Source: Planctomycetaceae bacterium
GTDB taxonomy: Bacteria > Planctomycetota > Planctomycetia > Pirellulales > Pirellulaceae
Assembly: GCA_027487485.1 (NCBI GenBank)
Contig: JAIYDN010000018.1
Location: forward strand, 62,001 to 126,000
Length of the DNA stretch: 64,000 nucleotides
Direction of reading: 5' to 3'
A program made the translations under genes and the position numbers. The notes under the pieces are model-generated. The model was not told where the DNA came from. It did no database searches and saw nothing but the letters and a program-made list of their open reading frames with translations. Of the stretch, positions 27,653-37,831 are shown in pieces. Numbering within the stretch: the stretch's first letter is position 1; each line of letters starts with the position of its first letter.

Positions 27653-30600
27653 CCCAGCTGTTGCTTTAACTTATCTAGTCGCTTGGGGGATACGCTGACG
27701 CGCGTCCCCAACTGCTGAGCGTACAACGAGACTCGTAACTCCTCCATCAGCCATCGGAACTCTTGCAATGCACCGGTTGCATAAACTTGCGATGAACCCG
27801 AAGGCACTGTGTTCTCAACATAGTCCGGCAAACTCTTGAGAACCGTCACCGGCGGCTGAAGCTTCGCCAACTGCGATTGATATTCATCCCAATACCCTTG
27901 CACCGATCGATCGATCTCCAAATCCTTTGTTACTCCAACCGTCTTCAACCGATCCAATCGAACCGCAATCGCTTCCAGATATCGCGGATACTCCCGTACA
28001 TAACACCACGGCCAATGGTACACCATCGCATCGTGAAACAACGCCTTCAGCTGTATCTGGATCGCTTGCACACTCGACTGGTAAGTCGACGGTGATTTCT
28101 CCAGCAAACCGCGAACCTTATGATTCGCGTTGGCAAGCTTGGGCAACCAACGCCCCACTTCCGCTGCAGCACCCGCAATCCGCTCGATCCGCTTCAATCG
28201 CTCGATGTCAAACTCCACCTTGGTTCTTATGACAGGCTTGCATTGCTCCAGATGCCACTGAGTGTCGACGAATGCAAGCCTAGCGATCAAGTCCCCGACA
28301 AGATCCCGCAATCGATCACCACCAAATCGATCGGATAACCGAAGTGTACAACTGGACCACTCCGGCAAAAACTGAATCTGACTTCGAATCTCTCGTCGCT
28401 CCATCTTCGACAACAGCATCACCACCCCGCGTCGCAGCAACTGCTCCGCAAGCACCTCATGATCCAAAATGGACGTACGAATGATCCCTTTATCTACTAC
28501 CAACGTCGGATAGCGACTCATGCGAACTCCCCCTCGCATCTCGACGACCGACTTGGGCAACGTATCGATATCCCAGTTGTCCATTGCCTTCCGAGCCCAA
28601 GCATACTGAGGCGCCGGGCCCGAACTCGCAGCCGGCAAATCCACCGCAATCGCCGCTTGCGTCTGTAGCAATTCGACCAGATTTCGGCTCGCTTCTACCG
28701 ATTCCCCTTTTGCATTCACTAGCTCCACTCGCATCCGCAAATGCTCTGGGATGCTGGACAAATCAAAATCATCTTGCTTGACGGCTTCTCTTAAATCTTG
28801 CGTTAGGATTTCACAAAGCGATTTCCAAAACGGTAACTGTTGCCGTTCGCAATCAGCCAGCTTCGGCAACAATCGACGAACCGTATCAGGCACAGGCACC
28901 AATTGACGCCGCAATCGCTTGGGCAATGATTTGATCAAGCAGGTTAGCTTTTCTTCGAGCATGCCTGGCACAAGCCACTCCAGCCGCTCTTCATTCAGTT
29001 GATGCACCAGCGTCCCCGGTACCAACACGCTTACACCGTCCGCCTGATCCCCAGGTTCATAGCGGTAACGCAAAGGCAACTGACTGACACCCACCGAAAG
29101 CTTCTCTGGAAATCGCTCTGCCACTTCATTGCGATCCACATCAACCGCAATCGCTTCCCAACTAAGATAGGGTGTTGTACCAAGCTGATCATCTGCCCCC
29201 TTACTTCCCTTGCCAGGGGCGGAAATCGTTCGATCCCATTTCTCCAACGTGACTCGATCGACCACACTGCTCGGAATACGCGCCCGATAAAAATCAGCCA
29301 ACACAAACGCATCCACCACCAGATCGCGCCGCCGAGTTTTATCGCCCAGCTGCTGTACCTCTTGCAAAAAACGCTGGTTGTGCTGCCAAAAACTCGCCCG
29401 GGAAACCAGCTCATTCTCAGCCAACCCATCTTCGATCAACAACTTCCTAGCCAACACCGGATCGATGGGTGCTAACGGGACCGCCAACTTAGGTGACACC
29501 GGCAAACCAAACAGAGTTCCCTTGCGCATGACCAACGCGCTTCCCTGCTTCTTGCTGAAGTGCGGTTCATCGAAGGTGTACTTGATCATATGAGCCGCAC
29601 ACCGGGCGATCCATTCCAATTCAATCTTGGCAACAGTTCGTGCGTATCGCTGCGTTGTCTCAATCAGCTCCGCAGCCACAATCCACTTGGGCCGCGATTG
29701 CTTCACTCCCGACCCTGGCCACAGATTCACCTCAAGCGATTGAGCCCCTTTGTACTTACCGACGTCTTCCAGCATCGAAATATTGGAAAGCAATCCACAC
29801 AGCAAAGACTGATGTAGTTCTAGGTAGCCCTCGGGCAGTTTCTTACTATCGTTCGACGGAGCATCCATCGCGGGCTCGGAAACCGAATTGTCCTGGAAGC
29901 GTCGTGACGATTGTTGCTTGATAGCCGGTTGCCGGCGGTCCGCACTTGCAGAGCTTTGGATGTCGATGGGGGCTAGATTCAGCTTGCGCTTGCCGGTCGA
30001 CAATCGCATCTCGTTGCATTGCTCTAGCAACTGCCGATGCACGTCGGCCCACTCACGAATACGAACCATCGAAAGAAAGGACTCGCGAAGGGCCTTTTCA
30101 AGACGCGACCGACCCAATTGCTCTCGTAACTTTTGATAGAAGTCCCATATTCTCAGATAGCTCAAGAAGTCGCTGTTGGGGTCTCGAAATTTTTGATGAG
30201 CTTCGTCGGCGGCTTGCGCTTTTTCAGGCGGCCGGACCCGGGGGTCCTGAGTTTCAATCGCAGCCGCAATGATCAATGCATCGTTCAGACACCCATTCCG
30301 CTCGGCTTCAATCAGTATTCGCCCAACCCGTGGATTCACCGGCCATCGAGCCAGTTTGCGGCCCGTTTCTGTCAGCCGCTCTTGATCATCGATCGCGGAT
30401 AACTCGCGCAGTACATTCATCCCTTCCCGAACGGCCTCGGGGCGAGGTGGATCCAACCAAGGCAACGCCTCTACATCTTCGATTCCCAGCGACTTGATAT
30501 GCACGATGGTGGATGCAAGATCGCTGCGGCGGATCTCAGGCGTGGCGAATGCGGACCTGGCTAAATAGTCCGATTCGTCGTACAACCGAATCGCAATGCC

Positions 30601-31893
30601 TGCCTCCAAACGCCCGCAACGACCCGACCTCTGATTGCAAGACGCTTGCGGGACGGGTTCAATGGGCAGCCGCTGCACTTTGCTCTTGGCTGCGAATCGC
30701 GATATCCTAGCCGTACCGGTATCGATCACATACCGGATACCCGGGACCGTGATCGAACTTTCCGCTACGTTCGTGGCCAGCACTATTCGCTGCAATCGAT
30801 GCGGCTGGAAGACGCGTTGCTGTTCCGCTTCGGTCAACCGAGCGTACAACGGCAACACCTCGATGTTGTTGTGCAAGCCACGCTGAGTAAGATGCCCACG
30901 CAAGTGCTTGGTCGCATCGCGGATCTCTCGTTCGGTCGCAAAGAAACATAAGATGTCACCGCGGCCCTCTGAAAGCAACTCATCGACGGCATTGCAAAAT
31001 CGCTGCACGACCGAATCGAAATCCTCTTCGGCAATACTGGCTACCGCCGATCCTCGATTACTGCCCGGCAAGCTGTTGCTTTCGCGACGTTCATCCAGCA
31101 TGGCCTCGCGGACACTCATGGCACCGCGGTATCGCACTTCGACGGGAAAGCCTCGCCCTTCGACGTTGACCACCGGCGCTGCCCCAAGCGCGTCTTGAAA
31201 GTGATTCGCGTATTGCTCTGCATCGATGGTCGCACTGGTAATAATCAGTCGCAAATCGGGCCGACGCGGCAAAAGCCTTTGCAAGTAAGCCATCAGCAAA
31301 TCGATATTCAACGATCGCTCGTGAGCCTCGTCCAAAATGATGCAGTCGTAAGCGTCCAGAAATCGGTCACGCTGGATCTCCGCCAACAACACTCCGTCCG
31401 TCATCAACTTGATCAGACTGTCACCTTTGGTCTGATCATTGAACCGCACCTTGAACCCCACTGCGGCACCCACGGTCGAATCCAGTTCATCCGCCAGCCG
31501 ATGCGCAATCGAACGCGCTGCCAAACGACGTGGCTGAGTGTGCCCAATCCAACCGGTTTTGCCCAATCCTGCTTCCAAACACAGTTTAGGCAACTGAGTG
31601 CTTTTTCCGGAACCGGTCTCGCCGCACAGCACCAGAACCTGGCGATGGACCAGAAGATCGACAATCTGATCGCGATATCTGGCGATCGGCAGATCCGCAT
31701 CATATTCCAATCGAACATGCACGCCCGATCGTTTAGCAAACTGTTCCTTGGCTTGCTCGACTGCGTGATGCCATCGTTGCAAATCCGCTTGTTTACGGTC
31801 GCCTGCTGGAAGCCGATCGATACGCTTCCATTGGTCGATCAGCCGCACATACGATCGACGTAGAACTTGGTTTTCAGCGAGCGGACAAATCAT
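27649..31893 (-). CDS. hrpA: ATP-dependent RNA helicase HrpA-like (DEAH box)
   Basis: A 1414-residue protein from the ATG at 31893, which overlaps the upstream permease stop in an ATGA junction. The frame extends to 31950 but the family-like start MICPLAENQVLRRSY is preferred. Motifs: GETGSGKSTQLPK near residue 93, DEAHERSLNIDLL near 185, SATID, and the helicase C-terminal QRSGRCGR. The very long C-terminal region is the HrpA-specific part. HrpA-type helicases remodel mRNA and have been linked to rescue of stalled or collided ribosomes. It ends convergently on the peroxidase gene with overlapping stop codons, leaving no room for a separate terminator. Confidence 0.94.
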   Translation of the reverse strand: MICPLAENQVLRRSYVRLIDQWKRIDRLPAGDRKQADLQRWHHAVEQAKEQFAKRSGVHVRLEYDADLPIARYRDQIVDLLVHRQVLVLCGETGSGKSTQLPKLCLEAGLGKTGWIGHTQPRRLAARSIAHRLADELDSTVGAAVGFKVRFNDQTKGDSLIKLMTDGVLLAEIQRDRFLDAYDCIILDEAHERSLNIDLLMAYLQRLLPRRPDLRLIITSATIDAEQYANHFQDALGAAPVVNVEGRGFPVEVRYRGAMSVREAMLDERRESNSLPGSNRGSAVASIAEEDFDSVVQRFCNAVDELLSEGRGDILCFFATEREIRDATKHLRGHLTQRGLHNNIEVLPLYARLTEAEQQRVFQPHRLQRIVLATNVAESSITVPGIRYVIDTGTARISRFAAKSKVQRLPIEPVPQASCNQRSGRCGRLEAGIAIRLYDESDYLARSAFATPEIRRSDLASTIVHIKSLGIEDVEALPWLDPPRPEAVREGMNVLRELSAIDDQERLTETGRKLARWPVNPRVGRILIEAERNGCLNDALIIAAAIETQDPRVRPPEKAQAADEAHQKFRDPNSDFLSYLRIWDFYQKLREQLGRSRLEKALRESFLSMVRIREWADVHRQLLEQCNEMRLSTGKRKLNLAPIDIQSSASADRRQPAIKQQSSRRFQDNSVSEPAMDAPSNDSKKLPEGYLELHQSLLCGLLSNISMLEDVGKYKGAQSLEVNLWPGSGVKQSRPKWIVAAELIETTQRYARTVAKIELEWIARCAAHMIKYTFDEPHFSKKQGSALVMRKGTLFGLPVSPKLAVPLAPIDPVLARKLLIEDGLAENELVSRASFWQHNQRFLQEVQQLGDKTRRRDLVVDAFVLADFYRARIPSSVVDRVTLEKWDRTISAPGKGSKGADDQLGTTPYLSWEAIAVDVDRNEVAERFPEKLSVGVSQLPLRYRYEPGDQADGVSVLVPGTLVHQLNEERLEWLVPGMLEEKLTCLIKSLPKRLRRQLVPVPDTVRRLLPKLADCERQQLPFWKSLCEILTQDLREAVKQDDFDLSSIPEHLRMRVELVNAKGESVEASRNLVELLQTQAAIAVDLPAASSGPAPQYAWARKAMDNWDIDTLPKSVVEMRGGVRMSRYPTLVVDKGIIRTSILDHEVLAEQLLRRGVVMLLSKMERREIRSQIQFLPEWSSCTLRLSDRFGGDRLRDLVGDLIARLAFVDTQWHLEQCKPVIRTKVEFDIERLKRIERIAGAAAEVGRWLPKLANANHKVRGLLEKSPSTYQSSVQAIQIQLKALFHDAMVYHWPWCYVREYPRYLEAIAVRLDRLKTVGVTKDLEIDRSVQGYWDEYQSQLAKLQPPVTVLKSLPDYVENTVPSGSSQVYATGALQEFRWLMEELRVSLYAQQLGTRVSVSPKRLDKLKQQLG

Positions 31894-33182
31894 GAACGTT
31901 CCCAACGGACCGCAAACAATCGAGCCGCTACAATAAACAAAAAGCCACACCCGAGCAGAACAGCCAATTCTAATTTCAAATCGGCCAAAGGCAATTCACG
32001 CCAAAAGAGTTTATTGTACCCGTCCAAGGCCCAAGCGTTGAAGGTAAGCAATCCTGCTTTCTGAATGGTTTCGCTCATCAGATAACGTGGCACCATGCTT
32101 CCACCCAACGCACTCATCGAAAGGATCACGATGGTGGAAACCCAGCCCAATTGCATCCGCGAAGTGCATAGGGCGGCTAACATCAACGCAAAGCTGGCAG
32201 CGGCTCCCGCCGTGACAAGCGTCAACGCAACAAACCCGTCTAAATGATTCAGCAAATCAATTCCAAAGACAATGGCTCCCCAAGTGAACATCAACGTCAT
32301 CTGAATCGAGCCTATGACCGTAAGGTAAGCCCACTTCCCGAGCAACAGCTGGTCCATGGTTAGACGACTGCACAACAAACGATCCAAAGTCGAATTCTCG
32401 CGTTCTTCCAACAGCGAACCACTTGCGGTCGTGGCGCTAAAGAGCAAAAACATGACCGCAATGCCGGCAGCATACATGGCAACCACCGGATTGGTTTTCT
32501 TCCCACCAATCACATCGACCACGTCAATTTTAGGTGGCTGCGATAGCGACGGAGAAGATGCACCGGAGGAGCCCGCGTTCGCATCAAAATCAGCTGTCCG
32601 AACAAGATTCATGGGTAACGATGATTTCACCATTGATGCGTTGGCTGGGGTAGGTGCATTGGCTTGAACGAATTTATCTGACTTTTCCTTGAGCAGTTCA
32701 CCGTTGGCGGTCATCACCGCCTTTTGAACAATGGCCGCCAGCACCTGGGACGCCACCTGATCAAACGAATCCGTCATGATCTCAATCTTGGGTAATCCGT
32801 TCGCAGAATCTGCGAGTTCACTCTTTTCAAAAACAATGGCTGCTGAAACCATCCCGCGGCGAACTAAATCCTCTGCCGCCGACCGGCTGACCGTCGATGC
32901 ACCAGAGGCTCCCTCTTTAATGGCCCCATTGGAACGGCCGTTCTCGGATATTCGCAGCGATTTCTGCTCTTCCAGAAGTTTCACCGCCCGTTCGGACAAT
33001 GCGGCTCCCGAAGTATCGCTAATGGCAATCTTGATCTTGGGCGTCGACGATGCAGAATCCCTGGAGCCAAAAATGACCGCGAAGATGCTGAAGAATACGA
33101 TCGGAACAATAAAGGTCAAAAACAGTTCCGAGCGATTGTTCTTCAGCCGACGCCAGCTTGTTTGCATGACCGTCCAAATCAT
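31890..33182 (-). CDS. ABC-2 type transporter permease
   Basis: A 430-residue membrane protein. A first membrane segment near residues 22-40 (LFLTFIVPIVFFSIFAVIFG) is followed by a large extracytoplasmic domain of about 180 residues and then about five further spans in the C-terminal half, including AGIAVMFLLFSATTASGSLL and the ERENSTLDRLLCSR coupling-helix segment typical of ABC-2/NatB-type exporters. The stop overlaps hrpA by 4 bases and the start overlaps the ATPase stop by 4 bases, so the three genes form a translationally coupled operon. The exported substrate is unknown. Confidence 0.88.
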   Translation of the reverse strand: MIWTVMQTSWRRLKNNRSELFLTFIVPIVFFSIFAVIFGSRDSASSTPKIKIAISDTSGAALSERAVKLLEEQKSLRISENGRSNGAIKEGASGASTVSRSAAEDLVRRGMVSAAIVFEKSELADSANGLPKIEIMTDSFDQVASQVLAAIVQKAVMTANGELLKEKSDKFVQANAPTPANASMVKSSLPMNLVRTADFDANAGSSGASSPSLSQPPKIDVVDVIGGKKTNPVVAMYAAGIAVMFLLFSATTASGSLLEERENSTLDRLLCSRLTMDQLLLGKWAYLTVIGSIQMTLMFTWGAIVFGIDLLNHLDGFVALTLVTAGAAASFALMLAALCTSRMQLGWVSTIVILSMSALGGSMVPRYLMSETIQKAGLLTFNAWALDGYNKLFWRELPLADLKLELAVLLGCGFLFIVAARLFAVRWERS

Positions 33183-34147
33183 TCTCGCAGCTCCTTGCCT
33201 GTCAAATGAAGAAAGACATCATGCAAGTTAGGCTGATGCACTTCGAGATCCAGAACCACCCCGCCTACTTTTTGTATTCGTTCCAAGATGCCAGGCAGCT
33301 CATCCGCCACGTTGTCCACCCAGCACACAAATCGCCCCTTCTCGCTATCCCACTCCAGCCCAGGTGGCGCTGCAACCAATAGGCCCGACGCTTGAATCGT
33401 TACCTGACGCTGAGTTCCAATGGTGGATTCAATCAGATGGTCAATCGTCCCCTCTGCAACCACTTTGCCGTGATCGACAATCACAATTCGATCCGACCGC
33501 GTCTCCGCTTCATCCAGATGGTGCGTCGTCAGAACGATGCTGGTTCCTTCTTCATTCAGTTCATCAAGCATGTCAAAAATTCGCTGCCGGCTTTGCGGAT
33601 CAACCCCCACCGTGGGTTCATCCAACAACAGGATCCTTGGCCGATGCAGCACCCCACAGGCGATGTTGACGCGACGCTTCATCCCCCCCGAAAACCCCTT
33701 GGTCAACTCATGAGCCCGATCTTCAAGGCCAATCCACTTCAAAGCCCAAGCGACCCGTTCCCTCAATTTTCGCGACCGCAAACCGTGAAGCTGACCAAAA
33801 CACTCCAGGTTTTGCTTCGCAGTTAAATCAGCGTAAATCGCCAAATCCTGAGGAATCACCCCCATCTGAAGCAACACATCCGGGTCCCGAATCGACTTGC
33901 CCAGCAAGAAAACCTGGCCACGGTCCGGTCGCACCCGACCACACATCGACCGAATCAAGGTGGTCTTTCCCGCCCCATTCGGCCCCAACAACGCAAGCCT
34001 TTCACCTTGATTTAAGACGAATGACGTCCCTTTAAGGGCTTGATTGCTTCCGTAAGACTTCCATAGGTCCACCACTGCCAATGCTGGCGTGTCGACGGCA
34101 GAGGCTTCTGGCTTGGATTGAGGAATCGAGATCGAGGAAAGAGTCAC
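33179..34147 (-). CDS. ABC-2 type exporter ATP-binding protein
   Basis: The ATPase domain shows [13 protein letters not shown] (Walker A), [14 protein letters not shown] (signature), [16 protein letters not shown] (Walker B/D-loop) and TTHHLDEAE (H-loop), which is the DrrA/NatA/CcmA type that powers ABC-2 exporters. The start is uncertain: the frame is open to an ATG at 34216, and a GTG at 34147 gives a more compact 322-residue protein; no clear ribosome-binding site decides between them. Its stop overlaps the permease start in an ATGA junction. It is divergent from the cytochrome gene, with promoters expected in 34148-34424. Confidence 0.88.
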   Translation of the reverse strand: MTLSSISIPQSKPEASAVDTPALAVVDLWKSYGSNQALKGTSFVLNQGERLALLGPNGAGKTTLIRSMCGRVRPDRGQVFLLGKSIRDPDVLLQMGVIPQDLAIYADLTAKQNLECFGQLHGLRSRKLRERVAWALKWIGLEDRAHELTKGFSGGMKRRVNIACGVLHRPRILLLDEPTVGVDPQSRQRIFDMLDELNEEGTSIVLTTHHLDEAETRSDRIVIVDHGKVVAEGTIDHLIESTIGTQRQVTIQASGLLVAAPPGLEWDSEKGRFVCWVDNVADELPGILERIQKVGGVVLDLEVHQPNLHDVFLHLTGKELRE

Positions 34148-34424
34148 TATAGAAAAGGAGGACCAGGGTTGGAGAATAAATAGGGTGTCCAGCTGCCTTA
34201 CTCGCGACGCTCCCAAATCGGCCGCTGCATTATAGGCAATCGTCGTAGAAAGAAAAACGAACCTTCGATCTAATCTTTACATTGATATTGTCGTCCTTTG
34301 CTCCCTGAGCGTAGCGGTTACCCAGCAATACGATCGTCCGCTAGACTCTAGTCCGTTGCACATATTTCCAACAACCACGGTTCAGCCCTCGCGGCTGCTG
34401 TCTCATAACGCAAGGAATACAACC

Positions 34425-37400
34425 TTGAATCGCAATAGGTCAACGCTAGTTCATGGCTTCCTTCCTACTTGGCTCCAATTTCTGGTATTGACTTGGACGG
34501 CTCCGTTCCTCGCCGGCCAGGATGCCGCCCCAACTCAGGCCAAACCCGACTATTCCGCAGAACTGCCCAGAATACCAGCATTGTCCCCTCAAGATTCCAT
34601 GCGATCCATTCGCGTGCCCGAAGGATATCGATTGGAGCTGGCCGCAGCCGAACCGGAGATCCGCGATCCGGTCGCCATGTCGTTTGACGAAAATGGACGC
34701 ATGTATGTCGTCGAAATGTGCGATTACTCCGAACAGGAAACCGAATCGCTGGGGGCGATCCGTTTGCTAGAAGACCGCGACCACGACGGGCAATACGAAA
34801 CCAGCACTCTCTTTGCCAGCAACCTGTCGTGGCCAACCGGAGTCCTTTGCTACGACGGCGGCATCTTCGTCGCAGCCGCACCCGATATTTGGTTCTTGAA
34901 GGATACCAACGGAGATGGCAAGTCCGATATCCAAACCAAAGTCCTATCCGGTTTCGGCCGGAGCAACGTTCAAGGACTTCTGAACAGCTTCTGCTGGGGG
35001 ATCGACAACCGTATCTATTGCCAAGTCAGCAGCTCCGGTGCAACTGTGGTTCAGCCCTCCAAGCCCGACGTCGCACCGCTGAACTTGAACGGCAGAGATT
35101 TTTCATTCGACCCAAAGACCATGCAGCTTCGGCCCGAAAGCGGTGGCGGTCAACACGGCATGAGCTTCGATGACTTTGGTCGACGATTCACCTGCCACAA
35201 CAGCGATCACTTGCAAATGTATCTGTATGACGATCAATACATCACCGCCAACAGCAACGTCCCCTTACCTCCGTCCCGACTAAGTATCGCAGCCGATGGC
35301 CCTCAAGCCAATGTGTTCCGTCTGAGCCCCGTCGAGCCCTGGCGTAACGTCCGCACTCGACTTCGCGTTTCCAATCAAGCCGCTGGACCTATTGAAGGGG
35401 GGGGCAGGGCGGCCGGCTACTTCACTAGTGGAACCGGAGTCACCATCGTCCGCGGCAACGCTTTCTCCGACGACTTAAAGGGAATGGCTATCATCGGCGA
35501 TGTTGGCAGCAACATTGTCCACCGCAAACGTCTTTCGGAATTCGGAGTTGCCATGGTCGGCGAACGGGTCGACAAAGAATCCGAACTGATCGCCGCCACC
35601 GACATTTGGTTCCGCCCTGTCCAATTCGCAAATGCACCTGATGGAACTTTGTACATTGCGGACTTGTACCGCGAAGTGATCGAACATCCGAAATCGCTTC
35701 CCGAAGAGATTAAGAAACATCTCGATCTGACCAGCGGACGCGATCGAGGTCGCATCTACCGGCTGGTACCCAACGGTTATCAACAACCACCTGCGCCCGA
35801 GCTTGGACGAGCCACGATCGATCAACTGATCGCGACTCTGGAACATCCCAATGGTTGGCATCGGGATACCGCGTCGCGCTTGCTCTACGAACGCCTTGCC
35901 GACCGACGCGATGTCCAAGTCTCGCCCAGGTCGATGGACGCTCTGGATACGATCGCCAGCTCATCCGTATTCCCACCAGCCCGGTTACATGCGTTGGGAG
36001 TGTTGGCAAGCATCGGGGCAGGGCAGGGCAGGGGGGTAATTCAGGCGGCACTCCAGGATTCGCACCCACGCATCCGCGAATGTGCCATCCGCTGGAACGA
36101 AACTACCAAAGACGAACAGCTTACTACGGCACTTGCGGCCCTTGCCCAGGACCCCGACCCTCGCGTTCGATTGCAACTGGCTCTGTCATTGAATCGGTTC
36201 TCATTACCAGAATCCGAACGAATTACGTTGGCTTTGCAGTTGTTGGCACTTGCTTCCGACGACAGATGGCTTCGAGCAGCAAGCCTCAACGCGATCGGCT
36301 CCAACGGCCTTTCAGCATGGAAAAGGCTGCAAGTGGGGCAGGGCAGGGGGGGTAAATCCGAAGTGCCGCTACCGGTTTGGCAAACGATCGCCCTGTTAGC
36401 CGGCCAACAAACATCGATCGATTCCTGGACCGCACTGGAAACGATCCTGCTATCCATGGATCAGGAAACGCACCAACGGCAAGCGTGCATCGGCCTGCTC
36501 AAGGCATTGCAACAACGCATTCCCGACATCGCGGCTCGAACTGCCGCTCTAGCAAAACTCCCTGACCTGAATGTAGCCTGTACGAAGCTCATTTCCGAAT
36601 CTCGAACCCGGTGTCTGGATCCGAGCCTTGCGATTGCGGACCGGACCGAAGCCATTGATATCGTATCGATCGAGCAATCGCCGGAGGACATCGTCGTGCT
36701 TGCTGGACTTTTGAATCAGCGTGAACCGCAGCCGGTGCAACAAGCGGTAACGAAAGCACTCATGCAATACCCTTCCCCCGAAGTGGCGACGGTATTGTTA
36801 GACGCATGGCCAAGCTTGAGCCCGCGAATGCGATCGCTCGCTTCGGACGTTCTGTTTTCGCGTGCAGCCTGGATCGAAGCGTTGCTCGGCAGGGCAGGGC
36901 AGGGGGGCTTCGCCATCAGCGAGTTGGAACCAGCGAAGATCGCAAGCCTACGCAATCATCCGAACGCAAGCGTTCAAAAACTTGCCGGCTCGGTACTGAA
37001 AGCTCAGCCCACTAGCAACCGCCAAGAGGTGCTAACCAAGTACCGCGCCGCCTTGACCATGCCAGGTAACACAGAACGAGGGAAGCAAGCCTTTGCGAAG
37101 GTGTGCGCCGCCTGCCATCGACTGGACGGCGTTGGCTATGAGCTCGCCCCGAGCCTTGCTTCGTACCAGTTCCGCGGTGCCGAAGCGATTTTGCAAAACG
37201 TGATCGAACCGAACCGCGAGGTGAATCCTCAGTACTTAAGCTACACCATCATCACGGCGGATGAGCGTATTGTGACTGGGATGATTTTGGAAGAAACCGT
37301 TACGAGCGTGACTTTAGTGCGAGGCGAGAATCTATCCGAAACCGTGGACCGATCGAATATCGCGGAGATCAAGTCTTCGAAAGTATCGCTGATGCCCGAA

Positions 37401-37481
37401 GGAATCGAAACACAGCTAGAACTCCAAGGCATGGCCGACTTATTGTCGTATCTTCAATCGAACATCGGCAGTGCCCGTTAG
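34425..37481 (+). CDS. Secreted PVC-type dehydrogenase/HEAT-like/cytochrome c protein
   Basis: I choose the TTG at 34425, which has AAGGA 8 bases upstream and yields MNRNRSTLVHGFLPTW and a hydrophobic signal peptide ending near AGQ; the open frame begins at a TTG at 34356. The 1018-residue protein has a PVC membrane-bound-dehydrogenase-like beta-propeller (PEGYRLELAAAEPEIRDPVA, WPTGVLCYDGG), a HEAT-like helical middle, and a single c-type haem site CAACH near residue 892. The family is abundant in Planctomycetes and presumed to oxidise sugars or related compounds at the cell surface. Three or four G-rich tracts with repeated GGGCA units (35396, 36015, 36335, 36888) are present in frame, encoding Gly/Gln/Arg patches such as GQGRG. 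Confidence 0.88.
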   Translation: MNRNRSTLVHGFLPTWLQFLVLTWTAPFLAGQDAAPTQAKPDYSAELPRIPALSPQDSMRSIRVPEGYRLELAAAEPEIRDPVAMSFDENGRMYVVEMCDYSEQETESLGAIRLLEDRDHDGQYETSTLFASNLSWPTGVLCYDGGIFVAAAPDIWFLKDTNGDGKSDIQTKVLSGFGRSNVQGLLNSFCWGIDNRIYCQVSSSGATVVQPSKPDVAPLNLNGRDFSFDPKTMQLRPESGGGQHGMSFDDFGRRFTCHNSDHLQMYLYDDQYITANSNVPLPPSRLSIAADGPQANVFRLSPVEPWRNVRTRLRVSNQAAGPIEGGGRAAGYFTSGTGVTIVRGNAFSDDLKGMAIIGDVGSNIVHRKRLSEFGVAMVGERVDKESELIAATDIWFRPVQFANAPDGTLYIADLYREVIEHPKSLPEEIKKHLDLTSGRDRGRIYRLVPNGYQQPPAPELGRATIDQLIATLEHPNGWHRDTASRLLYERLADRRDVQVSPRSMDALDTIASSSVFPPARLHALGVLASIGAGQGRGVIQAALQDSHPRIRECAIRWNETTKDEQLTTALAALAQDPDPRVRLQLALSLNRFSLPESERITLALQLLALASDDRWLRAASLNAIGSNGLSAWKRLQVGQGRGGKSEVPLPVWQTIALLAGQQTSIDSWTALETILLSMDQETHQRQACIGLLKALQQRIPDIAARTAALAKLPDLNVACTKLISESRTRCLDPSLAIADRTEAIDIVSIEQSPEDIVVLAGLLNQREPQPVQQAVTKALMQYPSPEVATVLLDAWPSLSPRMRSLASDVLFSRAAWIEALLGRAGQGGFAISELEPAKIASLRNHPNASVQKLAGSVLKAQPTSNRQEVLTKYRAALTMPGNTERGKQAFAKVCAACHRLDGVGYELAPSLASYQFRGAEAILQNVIEPNREVNPQYLSYTIITADERIVTGMILEETVTSVTLVRGENLSETVDRSNIAEIKSSKVSLMPEGIETQLELQGMADLLSYLQSNIGSAR
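36015..36036. repeat. In-frame GGGCA tract within the cytochrome gene (one of four)
   Basis: A run of repeated GGGCA units followed by six G residues. Similar tracts occur in the same gene at about 35396-35414, 36335-36352 and 36888-36907, and in many spacers elsewhere. Here it encodes GQGRG between two HEAT-like helices without shifting the frame. Confidence 0.85.
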
Positions 37482-37831
37482 CCCTAAAAAACGTACTCTC
37501 GTTCCAAGGCTCCGCCTTGGAACGCACTGCCCTGGAGGCTCCGCCTCACGTCAAGCATGCATTTACAACCTCAGGAGGCAGGAGCCTCCGGTGCATCGCG
37601 TCCCTAGGCGGAGCCAGGGGACGAGTGTTAACACCCAAGACTATTTCTTCGCTCCCCTCGCCCCTGTAATCAGGGGAGAGGGGTCGGGGGTGAGGGGTTA
37701 ACGCCCACCCTAAAAAACTTTAGCAGCTCCTAGTTTTTCTGACGTCTTCCCCCTCATCCCCAGCCCTTCTCCCCCGGAGTACCGGGGGAGAAGGGGGCAA
37801 GACAAAGCAAGAAGTGCTTTACCTCGTCTTG
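37482..37831. repeat. Intergenic palindromic element cluster
   Basis: No gene. At 37498-37533 there is a palindrome built on CGTTCCAAGGCTCCGCCTTG. At about 37600-37625 an inverted partner reads GGCGGAGCCAGGGGACGAG. At about 37650-37702 is a hairpin with CCCCTCGCCCCTGTAATCAG, and at 37746-37800 a longer one centred on CTCCCCCGGAGTACCGGGGG. The last two recur as a pair at 39996-40160, so they form a mobile or amplified repeat family. They separate the cytochrome gene from a convergent nucleotidyltransferase gene. Confidence 0.8.
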
